64,000 nucleotides of DNA from the NCBI RefSeq assembly GCF_010868145.1, contig NZ_JAAGUY010000019.1, positions 55,905-119,904 of the forward strand, given 5' to 3'. The notes below the pieces were generated by a model. The model did not search any database. It saw only the letters and a list, made by a program, of their open reading frames with translations, and was not told the origin of the DNA. Of this stretch, positions 1-8,046 are shown piece after piece. A program made the position numbers and the translations under genes. Numbering within the stretch: the stretch's first letter is position 1; each line of letters begins with the position of its first letter. Origin of the DNA: Nocardia cyriacigeorgica (lineage in GTDB: Bacteria; Actinomycetota; Actinomycetes; Mycobacteriales; Mycobacteriaceae).

Positions 1-52
1 AGAGTGATTCCGATCACAGTGGGTGACAGCGGTGAGAAATTTCCGGATGCGA

Positions 53-80
53 TGTCGATTTACGCCTCCGCTGCTCCGAC
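53..80 (+). promoter_or_regulatory. Probable ECF42-type promoter of the DGPF/sigma operon
   Basis: TGTCGA at 53-58 is followed after 18 bases by CGAC at 77-80, 60 bases before the first gene. As I recall from the literature on ECF42 sigma factors, they recognise TGTCGA at -35 and CGA(T/A)C at -10. The same pair with exactly the same spacing stands before the second DGPF/ECF pair in this window (51533-51560, minus strand), which supports a real, probably self-regulated promoter. No transcription start can be seen from sequence alone. Confidence 0.6.
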
Positions 81-139
81 GTTCCGGGTGAGGATGGACC
101 AGACCGGTCCGTCGCTGAACCAGACCGAGGAGCGTAGCC

Positions 140-532
140 ATGAAGTACGTGATCCTGATTCACTCGAATCCCCAGCCGTGGGGTCATCCGACCGGCGACT
201 TCCTGCCCGAATTCCAGGCCTTGCCCGCTGAGCAACGCGAGCGGATCAACGCCGATTTCGAGCGGCTGCTCACCGAAATGCAACACAACGGCGAACTGGT
301 GGGTGGGGAGGCGCTCGGCGCGCCGGAGTCCTCTCGGCTCTATCGCTGGGGCGACGGCACACCACTGTCCACCGACGGGCCGTATTCGGAGTCGAAGGAG
401 CACCTGGCCGGCTTCTTCTTGATCGATGTCGAAAGCCGGGAACGTGCCGAGGAGATCGCCACGCAATTCGCCGGACCCGGGGAAACGGTCGAACTGCGCC
501 CCACGATGTGGCCCGGCGGCGACGACCAGTGA
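140..532 (+). CDS. YCII/DGPF-domain protein
   Basis: A 130-residue protein of the YCII-related (DGPF) family, small ferredoxin-like-fold proteins of unknown chemistry. The family signature reads STDGPYSESKEHLAGFFLIDV in pieces: DGPY at about residue 75, followed by ESKE and GFF. The N-terminus MKYVILIHSNP is typical. The start is the first ATG after GAGG-like bases at 127-133. The stop overlaps the next gene's GTG start (GTGA at 529-532), so the two are translationally coupled. DGPF proteins commonly sit beside ECF42 sigma factors and are probably co-regulated with them. The biochemical role is not known. Confidence 0.9.
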   Translation: MKYVILIHSNPQPWGHPTGDFLPEFQALPAEQRERINADFERLLTEMQHNGELVGGEALGAPESSRLYRWGDGTPLSTDGPYSESKEHLAGFFLIDVESRERAEEIATQFAGPGETVELRPTMWPGGDDQ

Positions 533-1776
533 ATGCGGCGGCGGTGGGGCAGGTGTGGCGCCGCGAGGCGCAGCATGTCCTCACCGCCCTGCTCCGACGC
601 CACGGCGACCTCGGCGATTGTGAGGATGCCGCGCAGGAAGCCGCCGAGGCCGCGGCGGTGCGGTGGGCCCGCGACGGTGTTCCGGACAATCCGCGCGGCT
701 GGCTGATCCGTGTGGCGTCACGGCGGCTGATCGACCGGCAGCGCGCCGACCGTGCCCGCCTCGAGCGGGAGGAAACCGTCGCACACGCCTGCCGTGCCGA
801 GGACGCCCTCGCCCCCGCGGCGGATGCGGACCCGCCCGCCACGGGCGACGACACCTTGCGCCTATTCCTGCTCTGCTGCCACCCCGGCCTGAGCCGTTCT
901 TCCCAGGTCGCGCTGACCTTGCACGCCGTCGCGGGTCTGTCCACGTCGCAGATCGCGGCCGCCTATCTGGTGCCCGAACCTACTATGGCGCAACGACTCA
1001 CCCGCGCGCGAACCGGATTGCGTGCCGCGGGCGCGACTTTCGAACTCCCTGCGGCAGCAGAACTCCCGGCCCGCGTTGCCGCCGTCCTCGATGTGTGCCA
1101 CCTGATGTTCACCGAGGGCCACACCCGAACCGGTGGCACGGCACTGCTCGATCCGGGCCTGGCCGGCGAAGCCCTTCGGCTGACCCGGCAACTGCACCGT
1201 CTCGTTCCCGACCACGACGAGGTCGCAGGCGCGCTCGCCCTCATGCTGCTCACCCAAGCCCGCGCGGCCACTCGCAGCGACCACGGCGATCTCGTTCCAC
1301 TGGCCGAACAGGACCGCACCCGCTGGGATTCCGAGCTGATCGCCGAAGGCGTGCACATCCTCGAAACGGTGCTACCCCGCGGTCATGTCGGCCGCTACCA
1401 ACTCCAGGCTGCGATCGCCGCGGTCCACGCGGAGGCGCCGACCTGGGAACGCACCGATTGGACCCAGATCTGTGTCCTCTACACGATGTTGGACCGCGTC
1501 GCGCCAGGCCCGGCCGTGACCCTGAACCGAGCCGTTGCCCTCGCCATGGCCTTCGGCGCGGAACAGGGCCTTGCCCTCATCGACCCACTACTCGACGACC
1601 CGTCCATGCGCCGCCACCACCGCACCCACGCGGTCCGTGCCCACCTACTGGAAATGACCGGCGACCGCGCTGGAGCGGTGGCGAGCTATTCGGAAGCCGC
1701 GCGGCTGACGACCAGCCTGCCCGAGCAGCGCTACCTCAATGCCCGGATGCGGGCTCTGACCGAGCGCTCGGGCTGA
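529..1776 (+). CDS. ECF42-type RNA polymerase sigma factor with C-terminal extension (DUF6596)
   Basis: Sigma-70 family extracytoplasmic-function factor, 415 residues from the GTG at 529. An ATG at 508 in the same frame would overlap the upstream gene more, so the coupled GTGA start is preferred. Region 2 lies at about residues 15-75 (DCEDAAQEA, then GWLIRVASRRLIDRQRADR). Region 4 has its helix-turn-helix at about 140-170 (LSTSQIAAAYLVPEPTMAQRL). The rest is a helical, TPR-like extension containing the family hallmark FTEGH near residue 195. ECF42 factors have no classical anti-sigma factor; the extension is thought to control activity. It should direct transcription of its own operon from the promoter at 53-80. 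Confidence 0.92.
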   Translation: MNAAAVGQVWRREAQHVLTALLRRHGDLGDCEDAAQEAAEAAAVRWARDGVPDNPRGWLIRVASRRLIDRQRADRARLEREETVAHACRAEDALAPAADADPPATGDDTLRLFLLCCHPGLSRSSQVALTLHAVAGLSTSQIAAAYLVPEPTMAQRLTRARTGLRAAGATFELPAAAELPARVAAVLDVCHLMFTEGHTRTGGTALLDPGLAGEALRLTRQLHRLVPDHDEVAGALALMLLTQARAATRSDHGDLVPLAEQDRTRWDSELIAEGVHILETVLPRGHVGRYQLQAAIAAVHAEAPTWERTDWTQICVLYTMLDRVAPGPAVTLNRAVALAMAFGAEQGLALIDPLLDDPSMRRHHRTHAVRAHLLEMTGDRAGAVASYSEAARLTTSLPEQRYLNARMRALTERSG

Positions 1777-2019
1777 ATCGGCCGGGTAGTGGTACCGCAT
1801 GCCTCGGCGAACGCAGGCGAAGAGTGGCGAACCAATCCAGCCAACGAGTCATAGCTTTTCTGCATCGGGGGTATTCTCGATCATCGTGCTGTTCGGATTC
1901 ATCCAATGCACCAGGTTCAGGCATACCCGCGGTAGCAGCCGGTAAGGGCCACCGCGCATCGAAGCGTCTCTCGCTCGGTCGACAGCGCCCAGGCGCGTAC
2001 ACGTCGAAAGGTTTGCGCG

Positions 2020-3426
2020 ATGACCATCATGTTCTCGGCAGTGCGCTGTCTCGGATTGGTCGTGTTGCTACTGGGACTGACCACCGCACCGGCTGTCGCG
2101 ACGCCCGCGGCTGCGGAGCTGGGGCACGCGGGTCGCTGGCTGACCGACGAGCACGGGCGGGTCGTCACCCTGCACGGGGTGAACATGGTCTACAAGTACC
2201 CGCCGTATTTCCCGGCCGCCGGAGGGTTCGGTGACAGGGACGCCCAGTTCCTGGCGGACAACGGGTTCAACGCCGTCCGACTGGGCTTCGCATGGAACGC
2301 GGTGGAGCCGCAGCCCGGCGTGTACGACGACAATTACATCGAGCAGCTCGAGCAGACCCAACAGCTGTTGGCCCGGTATGGCATTTACAGCCTCGTCGAT
2401 TCCCATCAGGACGCGTTCAACGAATCGGTGGGCGCCAGTTGGAGCGGCTTCCCGGCCTGGGCGGCCATCACCGACGGGTTTCCGCTGCAGCCCGCCCCCG
2501 GGTTTCCCTTCGTCTACGTGACGAGCCCCGCGCAGAACCAGGCATGGGCGAACTTCTGGCGCAACCGCGCCGCGCCCGACGGTGTCGGGCTACAGGACCA
2601 CTACGCGGCCATGTGGGCCCATGTCGCGCGACATTTCGCCGGCGAGCCGTACGTGCTGGGTTATGACCTCATCAACGAGCCGTGGCCAGGCTGGGAATAC
2701 CCGACCTGCATCCCGCAGGGCTGTCCCCACTTCGAGAAGGATGTCCTCGCGCCATTCCAGGGCAAGGTGATGAATGCTATCCGCCGGGTCGACCCGGAAC
2801 ACCTGTTGTTCTACGAACCGCCCATGGTCAACGACTTCGGCATACCGAACTGGATGCCGAATCCGACCGGCGATCCGAACGCGGGGATGAGCTTTCACGA
2901 CTACTGCGTCGGTGAGGTCGACACCTGTATCACCAACGGATTGAATCGCGCCGGCCTCGAGGGCGTCGTCGGGTTGGTTACCGAATTCGGCGCGACCAGA
3001 GAAGCCGCGAGGCTGACGCGGCTCGCCGATAGATTCGACGACCACATGGCTTCCTGGTTGTTCTGGTCTCAATCGCAGAACCAGACACCCGAACATCCCC
3101 AGGAACCACCGACCGGTCCGAATCTGATGGACCCTGCGCTGGTGCGGCCGTACCCACAGGCAGTTGCGGGCACACCGCAGCAGTGGAACTACGACAGTGC
3201 GAGCGCGATATTCACCCTCCGATACAGCACCCAACGCGCAGATTCCGGTCACCCGTTCCCGCCTGGAGCCCGCACCGAGATATTTCTGCCGCCGAGCACC
3301 TATCCGGGTGGGTACCAGGTCGAGGTCCAGGGTGCGGCCATCGTGTCGGCACCTGGTGCCAGGACGCTCGAACTCACCACCGGCCCCGGCCAGGACGGCG
3401 TGCAGGTCACGGTGACGCGACCGTGA
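2020..3426 (+). CDS. Secreted GH5 glycoside hydrolase, endoglycoceramidase-like
   Basis: A 468-residue secreted enzyme. Residues 1-28 form a Sec signal peptide ending around ATPAAA. The TIM-barrel starts with the typical LHGVNMVYK (51-59). DLINEPWPG places the acid/base Glu at 220, and VTEFGA places the nucleophile Glu at 322; SHQD at 128-131 is also conserved. The C-terminal domain from about 375 resembles the beta-sandwich of endoglycoceramidases, which cut the bond between oligosaccharide and ceramide in glycosphingolipids. Start: ATG 2020 after GAAAGG. It could also act on steryl glucosides or other glycolipids, as some relatives do. It is monocistronic and convergent with the next gene. 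Confidence 0.88.
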   Translation: MTIMFSAVRCLGLVVLLLGLTTAPAVATPAAAELGHAGRWLTDEHGRVVTLHGVNMVYKYPPYFPAAGGFGDRDAQFLADNGFNAVRLGFAWNAVEPQPGVYDDNYIEQLEQTQQLLARYGIYSLVDSHQDAFNESVGASWSGFPAWAAITDGFPLQPAPGFPFVYVTSPAQNQAWANFWRNRAAPDGVGLQDHYAAMWAHVARHFAGEPYVLGYDLINEPWPGWEYPTCIPQGCPHFEKDVLAPFQGKVMNAIRRVDPEHLLFYEPPMVNDFGIPNWMPNPTGDPNAGMSFHDYCVGEVDTCITNGLNRAGLEGVVGLVTEFGATREAARLTRLADRFDDHMASWLFWSQSQNQTPEHPQEPPTGPNLMDPALVRPYPQAVAGTPQQWNYDSASAIFTLRYSTQRADSGHPFPPGARTEIFLPPSTYPGGYQVEVQGAAIVSAPGARTLELTTGPGQDGVQVTVTRP

Positions 3427-3472
3427 TCAGCTCCTCGACGTGAGGGTCTCGGTGCGCCGACCCCGTCGCGTC

Positions 3473-4864
3473 TCAATCCAGAGGGTGCAGCGCGATCATC
3501 GTGCGCGGGGCGGCGAACACGAAATGGCCAGGGGATCTGGCAATGAGTTCACCGTTGTCGGTGAGCGCGTCGGGATCGGTGTTGATGGCGCGGAACGGTG
3601 TGGTCCAGGCGGTTTCGCCGGTGCGGGGGTCGATTGCTCGGAAACCGGTCGGGTCGGTGAGGACGGCGACCCGGCTATCCCACGCCCGCACAGGGGGATA
3701 TCCGTCGGATTCGGTGCGCCAGAGGCGTTGGCCGGTGCGCAGATCCAGGCCGGACATCGTGTGTGCGGTGTGATCCTGCAATAGAGCGATGTCGCCGAGG
3801 ATCGCGGTGGCGGCGCCGCGGGTGGTCGGACCCTCGCCCGTGTCGTCGGAGGTGTAGATGAGGTCGGGGCTGGTCCAGCGGACGGTTCCGTCGCGGCGGT
3901 CATAGGCGGTGTCGGCCATGACGACGGGGACGGCATCGTCGGCTGGTTCGTCCAGCGCCAGGTCGTGCACGCCCGGTCGGTCCGTGGTGGCGAGAACGCG
4001 GCCGGTGCGGTCCAGGATGTCGGTGCTGGTGACCCGGTAGCCGTCGCATTCGGTATGAACGCGGTGCAGGAGGGCGTCGGATGTCGCTGTAGTGCGCGAA
4101 CATCCCTCGAGAGCGGCGGTAAACGTCGGCTCGCCGGTGACCAGATCGAAGCTGGCCAGGTCCGGGCCCAAGGTGAAGATTCCCTGTCCGTGCGAAACGT
4201 CGAGCGCATCGGGAGACAGGCTTTCCCATGCCGTGCCCATGGCGAACGATCTGGACCAGTGGACCTCGGGATCGGACAGAGTTCCCGAATGCACTCGGAC
4301 ATCATCGGATTCGACGTCGCCTTCCGCGACGTAGAGCCGATCGTCCACCGCGGCGATGGCGAACACCATCCAGTCGGAGGGCGTGCGGGTGATCGCGCCG
4401 GTGTCGATGTCGTAGCCGATCAGCGCGGGATCCTCGGCCGACACCGACGTGTAGCAGACGAGCATGCCGTCGACCGGGGCGTCCGCGCACCCGCTCAGAT
4501 CGGCAGCGGGTGCCTGCCAACGCTTCTCGCCCGTGTCGGTGTCGAACCCGTACATGCGCGGTTCGCGCAGCGACATGCCGTCGTCCGCCACCCCGATCAC
4601 GGCGATGAGGGTGTCACCCGCGTCCATGACACCGGCTCCGCCGAGGTCGTATTCGGTCCCGAAGGCGGGATCTCGGAACTCCGCGAACGCTTCGCCGTAG
4701 GTCGCGGCCGCGTCGATCGACCACGCCAGACCCGGTGCGGCGTCGTTGGTGCCGGTGATCTTGCGTGTGGTGTCGTCCGGCTGGGTCAACACCGCGACAG
4801 CACCCGCACTGGTGACGACTGCGGCCACTGCGGCGAGCACCAGGTTGCGAATGCCCGGTGTCAT
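3473..4864 (-). CDS. Membrane-anchored PQQ-like beta-propeller protein
   Basis: 463 residues. An N-terminal membrane anchor or uncleaved signal (about residues 6-27, LVLAAVAAVVTSAGAVAVL) is followed by an extracytoplasmic beta-propeller with repeated PQQ-like blades: DTGEKRWQAP, VTGEPTFTA, RDGTVRWTSP, RTGQRLWRTE and RTGETAWTTP. No catalytic residues are visible, so it is probably a scaffold or sensor at the cell surface rather than a quinoprotein dehydrogenase. Its ATG overlaps the stop of the upstream gene (ATGA at 4861-4864), so the two are an operon and probably act together. Confidence 0.8.
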   Translation of the reverse strand: MTPGIRNLVLAAVAAVVTSAGAVAVLTQPDDTTRKITGTNDAAPGLAWSIDAAATYGEAFAEFRDPAFGTEYDLGGAGVMDAGDTLIAVIGVADDGMSLREPRMYGFDTDTGEKRWQAPAADLSGCADAPVDGMLVCYTSVSAEDPALIGYDIDTGAITRTPSDWMVFAIAAVDDRLYVAEGDVESDDVRVHSGTLSDPEVHWSRSFAMGTAWESLSPDALDVSHGQGIFTLGPDLASFDLVTGEPTFTAALEGCSRTTATSDALLHRVHTECDGYRVTSTDILDRTGRVLATTDRPGVHDLALDEPADDAVPVVMADTAYDRRDGTVRWTSPDLIYTSDDTGEGPTTRGAATAILGDIALLQDHTAHTMSGLDLRTGQRLWRTESDGYPPVRAWDSRVAVLTDPTGFRAIDPRTGETAWTTPFRAINTDPDALTDNGELIARSPGHFVFAAPRTMIALHPLD

Positions 4865-6210
4865 CGTTGAACCTCCAGTCCGGGAGCCAACGCGATCGCC
4901 TCGAGTTGCGTGGCGGGCAGGGGTTCGGTGGGGGAGTCCGCGGTGGAAACCACCTGAATCTTGGTGCCGCTCGGGCGGGTCACGGTCACTGTGCGGGACA
5001 TGTGCTGGGTCATCGGGCCGGTGCCGGAGGAGGAGCCGAAGTGCGATTCGCGGATTTCGACGATCGATCCGTCCGGCAACTGTCGATCGCTGACCAGGCG
5101 GTCACCGTAGGACGGGCGCGGGGTCTCGGCCGGTGACGGTTGCTCGGTCGCGATCGAGACGCGCAGCCGCGTCGGCTGTCCGCCGGCGGTGACCCGGACC
5201 GTCTGGCACAGCCCGCCCGTAGCGGATCCGCCGGGGAGTAGCTGTCCGAGTGGCCGATCAAGCACCAAGCCTTCCATCGGGATCTGCGACAGCACCGCAT
5301 CCAGTCGCCGCGCAGTCGCCTCATCGATCTGCGGAGTCCGGTCTCCCATAACAGAAACGGAACAAGACTCGGGCGGTTGCGGTGTTCCTGGCGGTACGGC
5401 GGCGGTGACACGCACGCCAGGCACGGTCACCAACTGGACGAGTTCATCGATCGTCAGCGGCACGGTGCCGGTGGGCTCGCTGCCGTGGGGTGCATCAGTG
5501 GCGCTCGCGATCACCATGCTGCCGTCCGGCAGATATGCGGTGGCGCTGCGGGAAAAGGTGCGGACGCCGTCGGTTTCGGACCAGGAATCCTCGGTGTCGA
5601 CGACTGTGGTGTCGGCGAGGTGGCGACGTTCATCGAGTTGGCCTGCGACACAGGGCGGTATCGGATCATCGGAAGGCCGCACCGACACCGACAACGAGCC
5701 CGCATGTTCACCGCGGCGCAGCGATGCGCGCGCGTTGGTGAAAGGGTCGAATTCTGTTGTCTCGTCGCCGAGAATCGGCTGGAAGAACAGCGAATCGTCG
5801 ATGGGAGCGAAGTCGAGGACAACCCCCTCGGGGAGCGCATCGTGCACAGCCGCCGACATGGCGACGGCCTTGGGACCGGAGAACCAGGGGAAGGCCGGGT
5901 TGTCGTAGCCGAACTCGTCCACCGCCGCCCATCCGAACAACCCGCCTTCGGTCGGCGGATCTACGGTGACGCATCCCGGGATCTGCGTCGGATAGGTCAC
6001 CGACGGCGTGACATAAGTGTGTTCTACCGGCTCCGGCGGCGCGGTCGTCGTGGGCGGTGTGGTGGTCAATTCCGGTTCCGGCTCGTGCAGCAGCCCGCCG
6101 GCGATCACCCCGCACGCCACGATGGAAACGCAGACCAACCCGGTAGTCCACGCACTCACCGCCCGCGAGGGACCGTCCGCGTTCACGTCGCTGTCAGTAT
6201 CCGACACCAT
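4861..6210 (-). CDS. Membrane-anchored extracytoplasmic protein, function unknown
   Basis: 449 residues. A short cytoplasmic N-terminus, one transmembrane helix at about 20-42 (TTGLVCVSIVACGVIAGGLL), a Thr/Pro-rich linker (TTTPPTTTAPPEP) and a large extracytoplasmic region. That region appears to contain two related halves, each with a CXV near its start (GCVTVDPPTEGG and SCSVSVMGDR) and a following RT/EATAR-like helix, which suggests an internal duplication. No enzyme motif was recognised. It is the first gene of a two-gene operon with the beta-propeller protein, stop-start overlapping by four bases. Confidence 0.7.
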   Translation of the reverse strand: MVSDTDSDVNADGPSRAVSAWTTGLVCVSIVACGVIAGGLLHEPEPELTTTPPTTTAPPEPVEHTYVTPSVTYPTQIPGCVTVDPPTEGGLFGWAAVDEFGYDNPAFPWFSGPKAVAMSAAVHDALPEGVVLDFAPIDDSLFFQPILGDETTEFDPFTNARASLRRGEHAGSLSVSVRPSDDPIPPCVAGQLDERRHLADTTVVDTEDSWSETDGVRTFSRSATAYLPDGSMVIASATDAPHGSEPTGTVPLTIDELVQLVTVPGVRVTAAVPPGTPQPPESCSVSVMGDRTPQIDEATARRLDAVLSQIPMEGLVLDRPLGQLLPGGSATGGLCQTVRVTAGGQPTRLRVSIATEQPSPAETPRPSYGDRLVSDRQLPDGSIVEIRESHFGSSSGTGPMTQHMSRTVTVTRPSGTKIQVVSTADSPTEPLPATQLEAIALAPGLEVQR

Positions 6211-6386
6211 GTCTCCCTCCGGTGCCGACCATTAGATCAGCACCCCACCGCCGTATGCGTGGGTGCGGGTCCCGCAGCCGAAGGGGGGTGGCCCCCACCG
6301 TTGGGGTCTACCGGCGGCACCTTCGCACCCCTACTGTTCACAGGCGTTCGACGTGGTCGGGGAACCGATGCAACCTGGAGGATCCG

Positions 6387-6620
6387 ATGAAACGCACTCT
6401 CGCCGCCGTGGCCGTTGTCGCCGCGCTTTCGCCCGCAGCTCAGCTCGCGATCGCGGCGCCCGCATCCGCAACGACGCAGCCCGGTTTTGTGGACGGGCCG
6501 ATGCTGGGATCGGCCGATGTCGGGTGCGGGGCGCAGGGGTGCACCAATCCTCTGGTGAAGTTCCTGCTGGTCGACCTGCTGGGTCTGCTCAATTCCGGGT
6601 CGGCGGGGGCTGCCACCTAA
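6387..6620 (+). CDS. Small secreted protein
   Basis: 77 residues from ATG 6387, chosen because GGAGGA (6377-6382) stands just upstream; longer in-frame starts give an arginine-rich, non-protein-like extension. A Sec signal peptide covers about residues 1-28 (KRTLAAVAVVAALSP to APASA). The mature part of about 48 residues contains two cysteines in a GCGAQGC motif that could form a disulfide loop, and a hydrophobic LLVDLLGLL stretch. No family was recognised; small secreted proteins of this style are common in Nocardia. It is divergent from the membrane-protein operon and convergent with the next. Confidence 0.7.
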   Translation: MKRTLAAVAVVAALSPAAQLAIAAPASATTQPGFVDGPMLGSADVGCGAQGCTNPLVKFLLVDLLGLLNSGSAGAAT

Positions 6621-6627
6621 TACGGCG

Positions 6628-6822
6628 CTAATCGTCGTCTTCGGCGAAGAGCAGTACTGCTGCTGCGAGGTGGACCATGCAGTCGTCGGGCAGGTGTCGG
6701 CGGTGTACGTCGAGTAGCTGCCGCGCACGAGGCAGGGTGAGGTCGAGCAGGTGCACCCGGCACATGTGTTCGGCCAATCGGCCGTCGGCTTGGACGTAGA
6801 TGCTGTGCGGCATCGGTGTCAC
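6628..6822 (-). CDS. Small conserved hypothetical protein
   Basis: 64 residues from a GTG at 6822 whose last two bases overlap the TGA of the preceding gene (GTGA, 6819-6822); ATG 6813 is an alternative start. The protein is rich in His, Leu and Asp (QADGRLAEHMCRVHLLDL, then an acidic FAEDDD end) and has no transmembrane segment. The reading frame remains open upstream, but that part is arginine-rich and unlikely to be coding. It is the last gene of the four-gene operon that begins at 7862. Function unknown. Confidence 0.65.
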   Translation of the reverse strand: MTPMPHSIYVQADGRLAEHMCRVHLLDLTLPRARQLLDVHRRHLPDDCMVHLAAAVLLFAEDDD

Positions 6823-7328
6823 CGTCGCTCCCGTCGGGCGCGGTTTCGATAGTCCGGATCGTTGAATTCGCGTTCGGCGTCGTCGATTCCACGCCACGAT
6901 CGGGGCAGATCGATTCGTCCTGATGCCACCACCGGCACCAGATCGTCGTAACCGTCGCGAAGCTCGGCCAGCTGCACCCACGCTCGATGCACGCGGTCAT
7001 CACCCGCTGGCAGACGCGTCAATTCCCAGCACGCCACCACCTGTGCTTCCGCCAGTCGCGCCACCACCGACCCGAGCGATTCGGTGCCCTTCACTGGCCC
7101 GCACCGCGTGTTCGGCAACTGCCCGGCCAGCCACGAGTCGATGTCGTGCACGATGCCGCTGATCCCCGCCCGAATGCCGGTTCGCTCACGCGCATCGACG
7201 ATCAGATCCCGATACAGAACGGCGAGCTGCCAAGCCCATTCCCGAAGCGGCGCACCGTCCGTGCGCCCACACCGGATCGCGGACAGCAGTTCGTCAGCCG
7301 ATGGGAGCATGTTGTCGCCGATCGGCAC
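6819..7328 (-). CDS. DUF4254-type protein
   Basis: 169 residues from a GTG at 7328; GGGGAGG lies eight bases upstream. GTG 7337 and ATG 7310 are alternatives. The pattern LPSADELLSAIR, LAVLYRDLIVDARERTGI, then IVHDIDSWLAGQLP resembles Nocardia DUF4254 proteins, small helical proteins with a conserved VRDIDxW segment. It overlaps the preceding gene by about 35 bases and the following one by four, so it is embedded in a tightly packed operon. The function of the family is not known; its genes often sit near HTH/DUF397 modules, as here. Confidence 0.65.
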   Translation of the reverse strand: MPIGDNMLPSADELLSAIRCGRTDGAPLREWAWQLAVLYRDLIVDARERTGIRAGISGIVHDIDSWLAGQLPNTRCGPVKGTESLGSVVARLAEAQVVACWELTRLPAGDDRVHRAWVQLAELRDGYDDLVPVVASGRIDLPRSWRGIDDAEREFNDPDYRNRARRERR

Positions 7329-7527
7329 GGATGTCACCTCCCCGCAGCGAAACCGGGCGGGAGCTCAGCGCACGCTGAACTGCCCGCTCGTATCCGATCC
7401 GCGCCTCGATGCTCCGCACCGACCACCCGGTGTCCTGCTCGCTCCGTGGGCAAAGCAGGCGCAGACCCAGCCACGCCAGCGCACCGCCTGAACACGCGCC
7501 GAGAACGAACATCAACAGCTCGCCCAT
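7294..7527 (-). CDS. Small single-pass membrane protein
   Basis: 77 residues from ATG 7527. A single N-terminal transmembrane helix (ELLMFVLGACSGGALAWLGLR) is followed by a charged cytoplasmic tail (SVRSIEARIGYERAVQ). The open frame extends further upstream, but that part is a shadow of the preceding gene. It starts nine bases after the preceding stop and its 3' end overlaps the DUF4254 gene. Function unknown. One membrane protein among three soluble small proteins may indicate a membrane-associated complex (inference). Confidence 0.6.
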   Translation of the reverse strand: MGELLMFVLGACSGGALAWLGLRLLCPRSEQDTGWSVRSIEARIGYERAVQRALSSRPVSLRGGDIRADRRQHAPIG

Positions 7528-7535
7528 TGCGCGCC

Positions 7536-7862
7536 TCACCCGCGAGCGGACCAGAAACCGGTGCGCCGCACACGCTTCGGCGGCGAGTCCGGGATCGGCC
7601 AATCGATATCGAGTAGCGAGGCGAACTCGCGCGCGGTGTACCCGAGTAGCGACACATCCGAGTGCATCCGCGCCCACCTCGGGTCGCCGATCCCCGGACG
7701 ACTGTCCAACGCCTCCGCCGTCCGGATCGCGGCCACCGCGCATTCGGTCGACACCGTGCGACCGGGCAGCCACAGCATGGACCACCGATTCTGACCCACG
7801 TACCACGCTGTCCGCCGAATAGAGCTGCTCCCGGTCCCGACCCCCGACACGAGCTGCATCAT
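7536..7862 (-). CDS. Conserved hypothetical protein, first gene of the small-gene operon
   Basis: 108 residues starting at the tandem ATG ATG at 7862; GGAGGGG sits about seven bases upstream, which decides the start over longer frames. It is a soluble protein with conserved-looking Trp, Gly and Asp positions (AWYVGQNRWSML, GDPRWARMHSDVSLL) ending in a basic tail. No family was recognised. It is divergent from the Scr1-type regulator at 8047 across 184 bases, an A+T-richer region, so the regulator probably controls this operon. Confidence 0.6.
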   Translation of the reverse strand: MMQLVSGVGTGSSSIRRTAWYVGQNRWSMLWLPGRTVSTECAVAAIRTAEALDSRPGIGDPRWARMHSDVSLLGYTAREFASLLDIDWPIPDSPPKRVRRTGFWSARG

Positions 7863-8005
7863 CCTTGCCCCTCCGCTAGATGGTCGCCGCGCCGTTGTGA
7901 CGACCGACACGGTGGAGGTTAGATCGAAGAACACCTCGTAGTCAAGCCATGATTTAAAGTGCATTGCCAGGCGAAATGACAACTGTAATATCCCTGGTTG
8001 ATGTA

Positions 8006-8020
8006 GTGTTCTCACAACAC
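8006..8020. promoter_or_regulatory. Inverted repeat before the HTH regulator gene
   Basis: GTGTT-ctcac-AACAC, a perfect 5-bp inverted repeat with a 5-base spacer, lies 27-41 bases before the regulator start, in the A+T-rich divergent region shared with the small-gene operon. It is a plausible operator for the regulator but short enough to be chance. Confidence 0.3.
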
Positions 8021-8046
8021 GTTCACGATGAGAGGGGCCTGTATCG

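Noticed and set aside
663..2234. 523-codon open frame on the plus strand overlapping the ECF sigma gene
   Set aside because: Arginine/proline-rich translation without domains; it is the +1 shadow of the sigma factor gene in high-G+C DNA.
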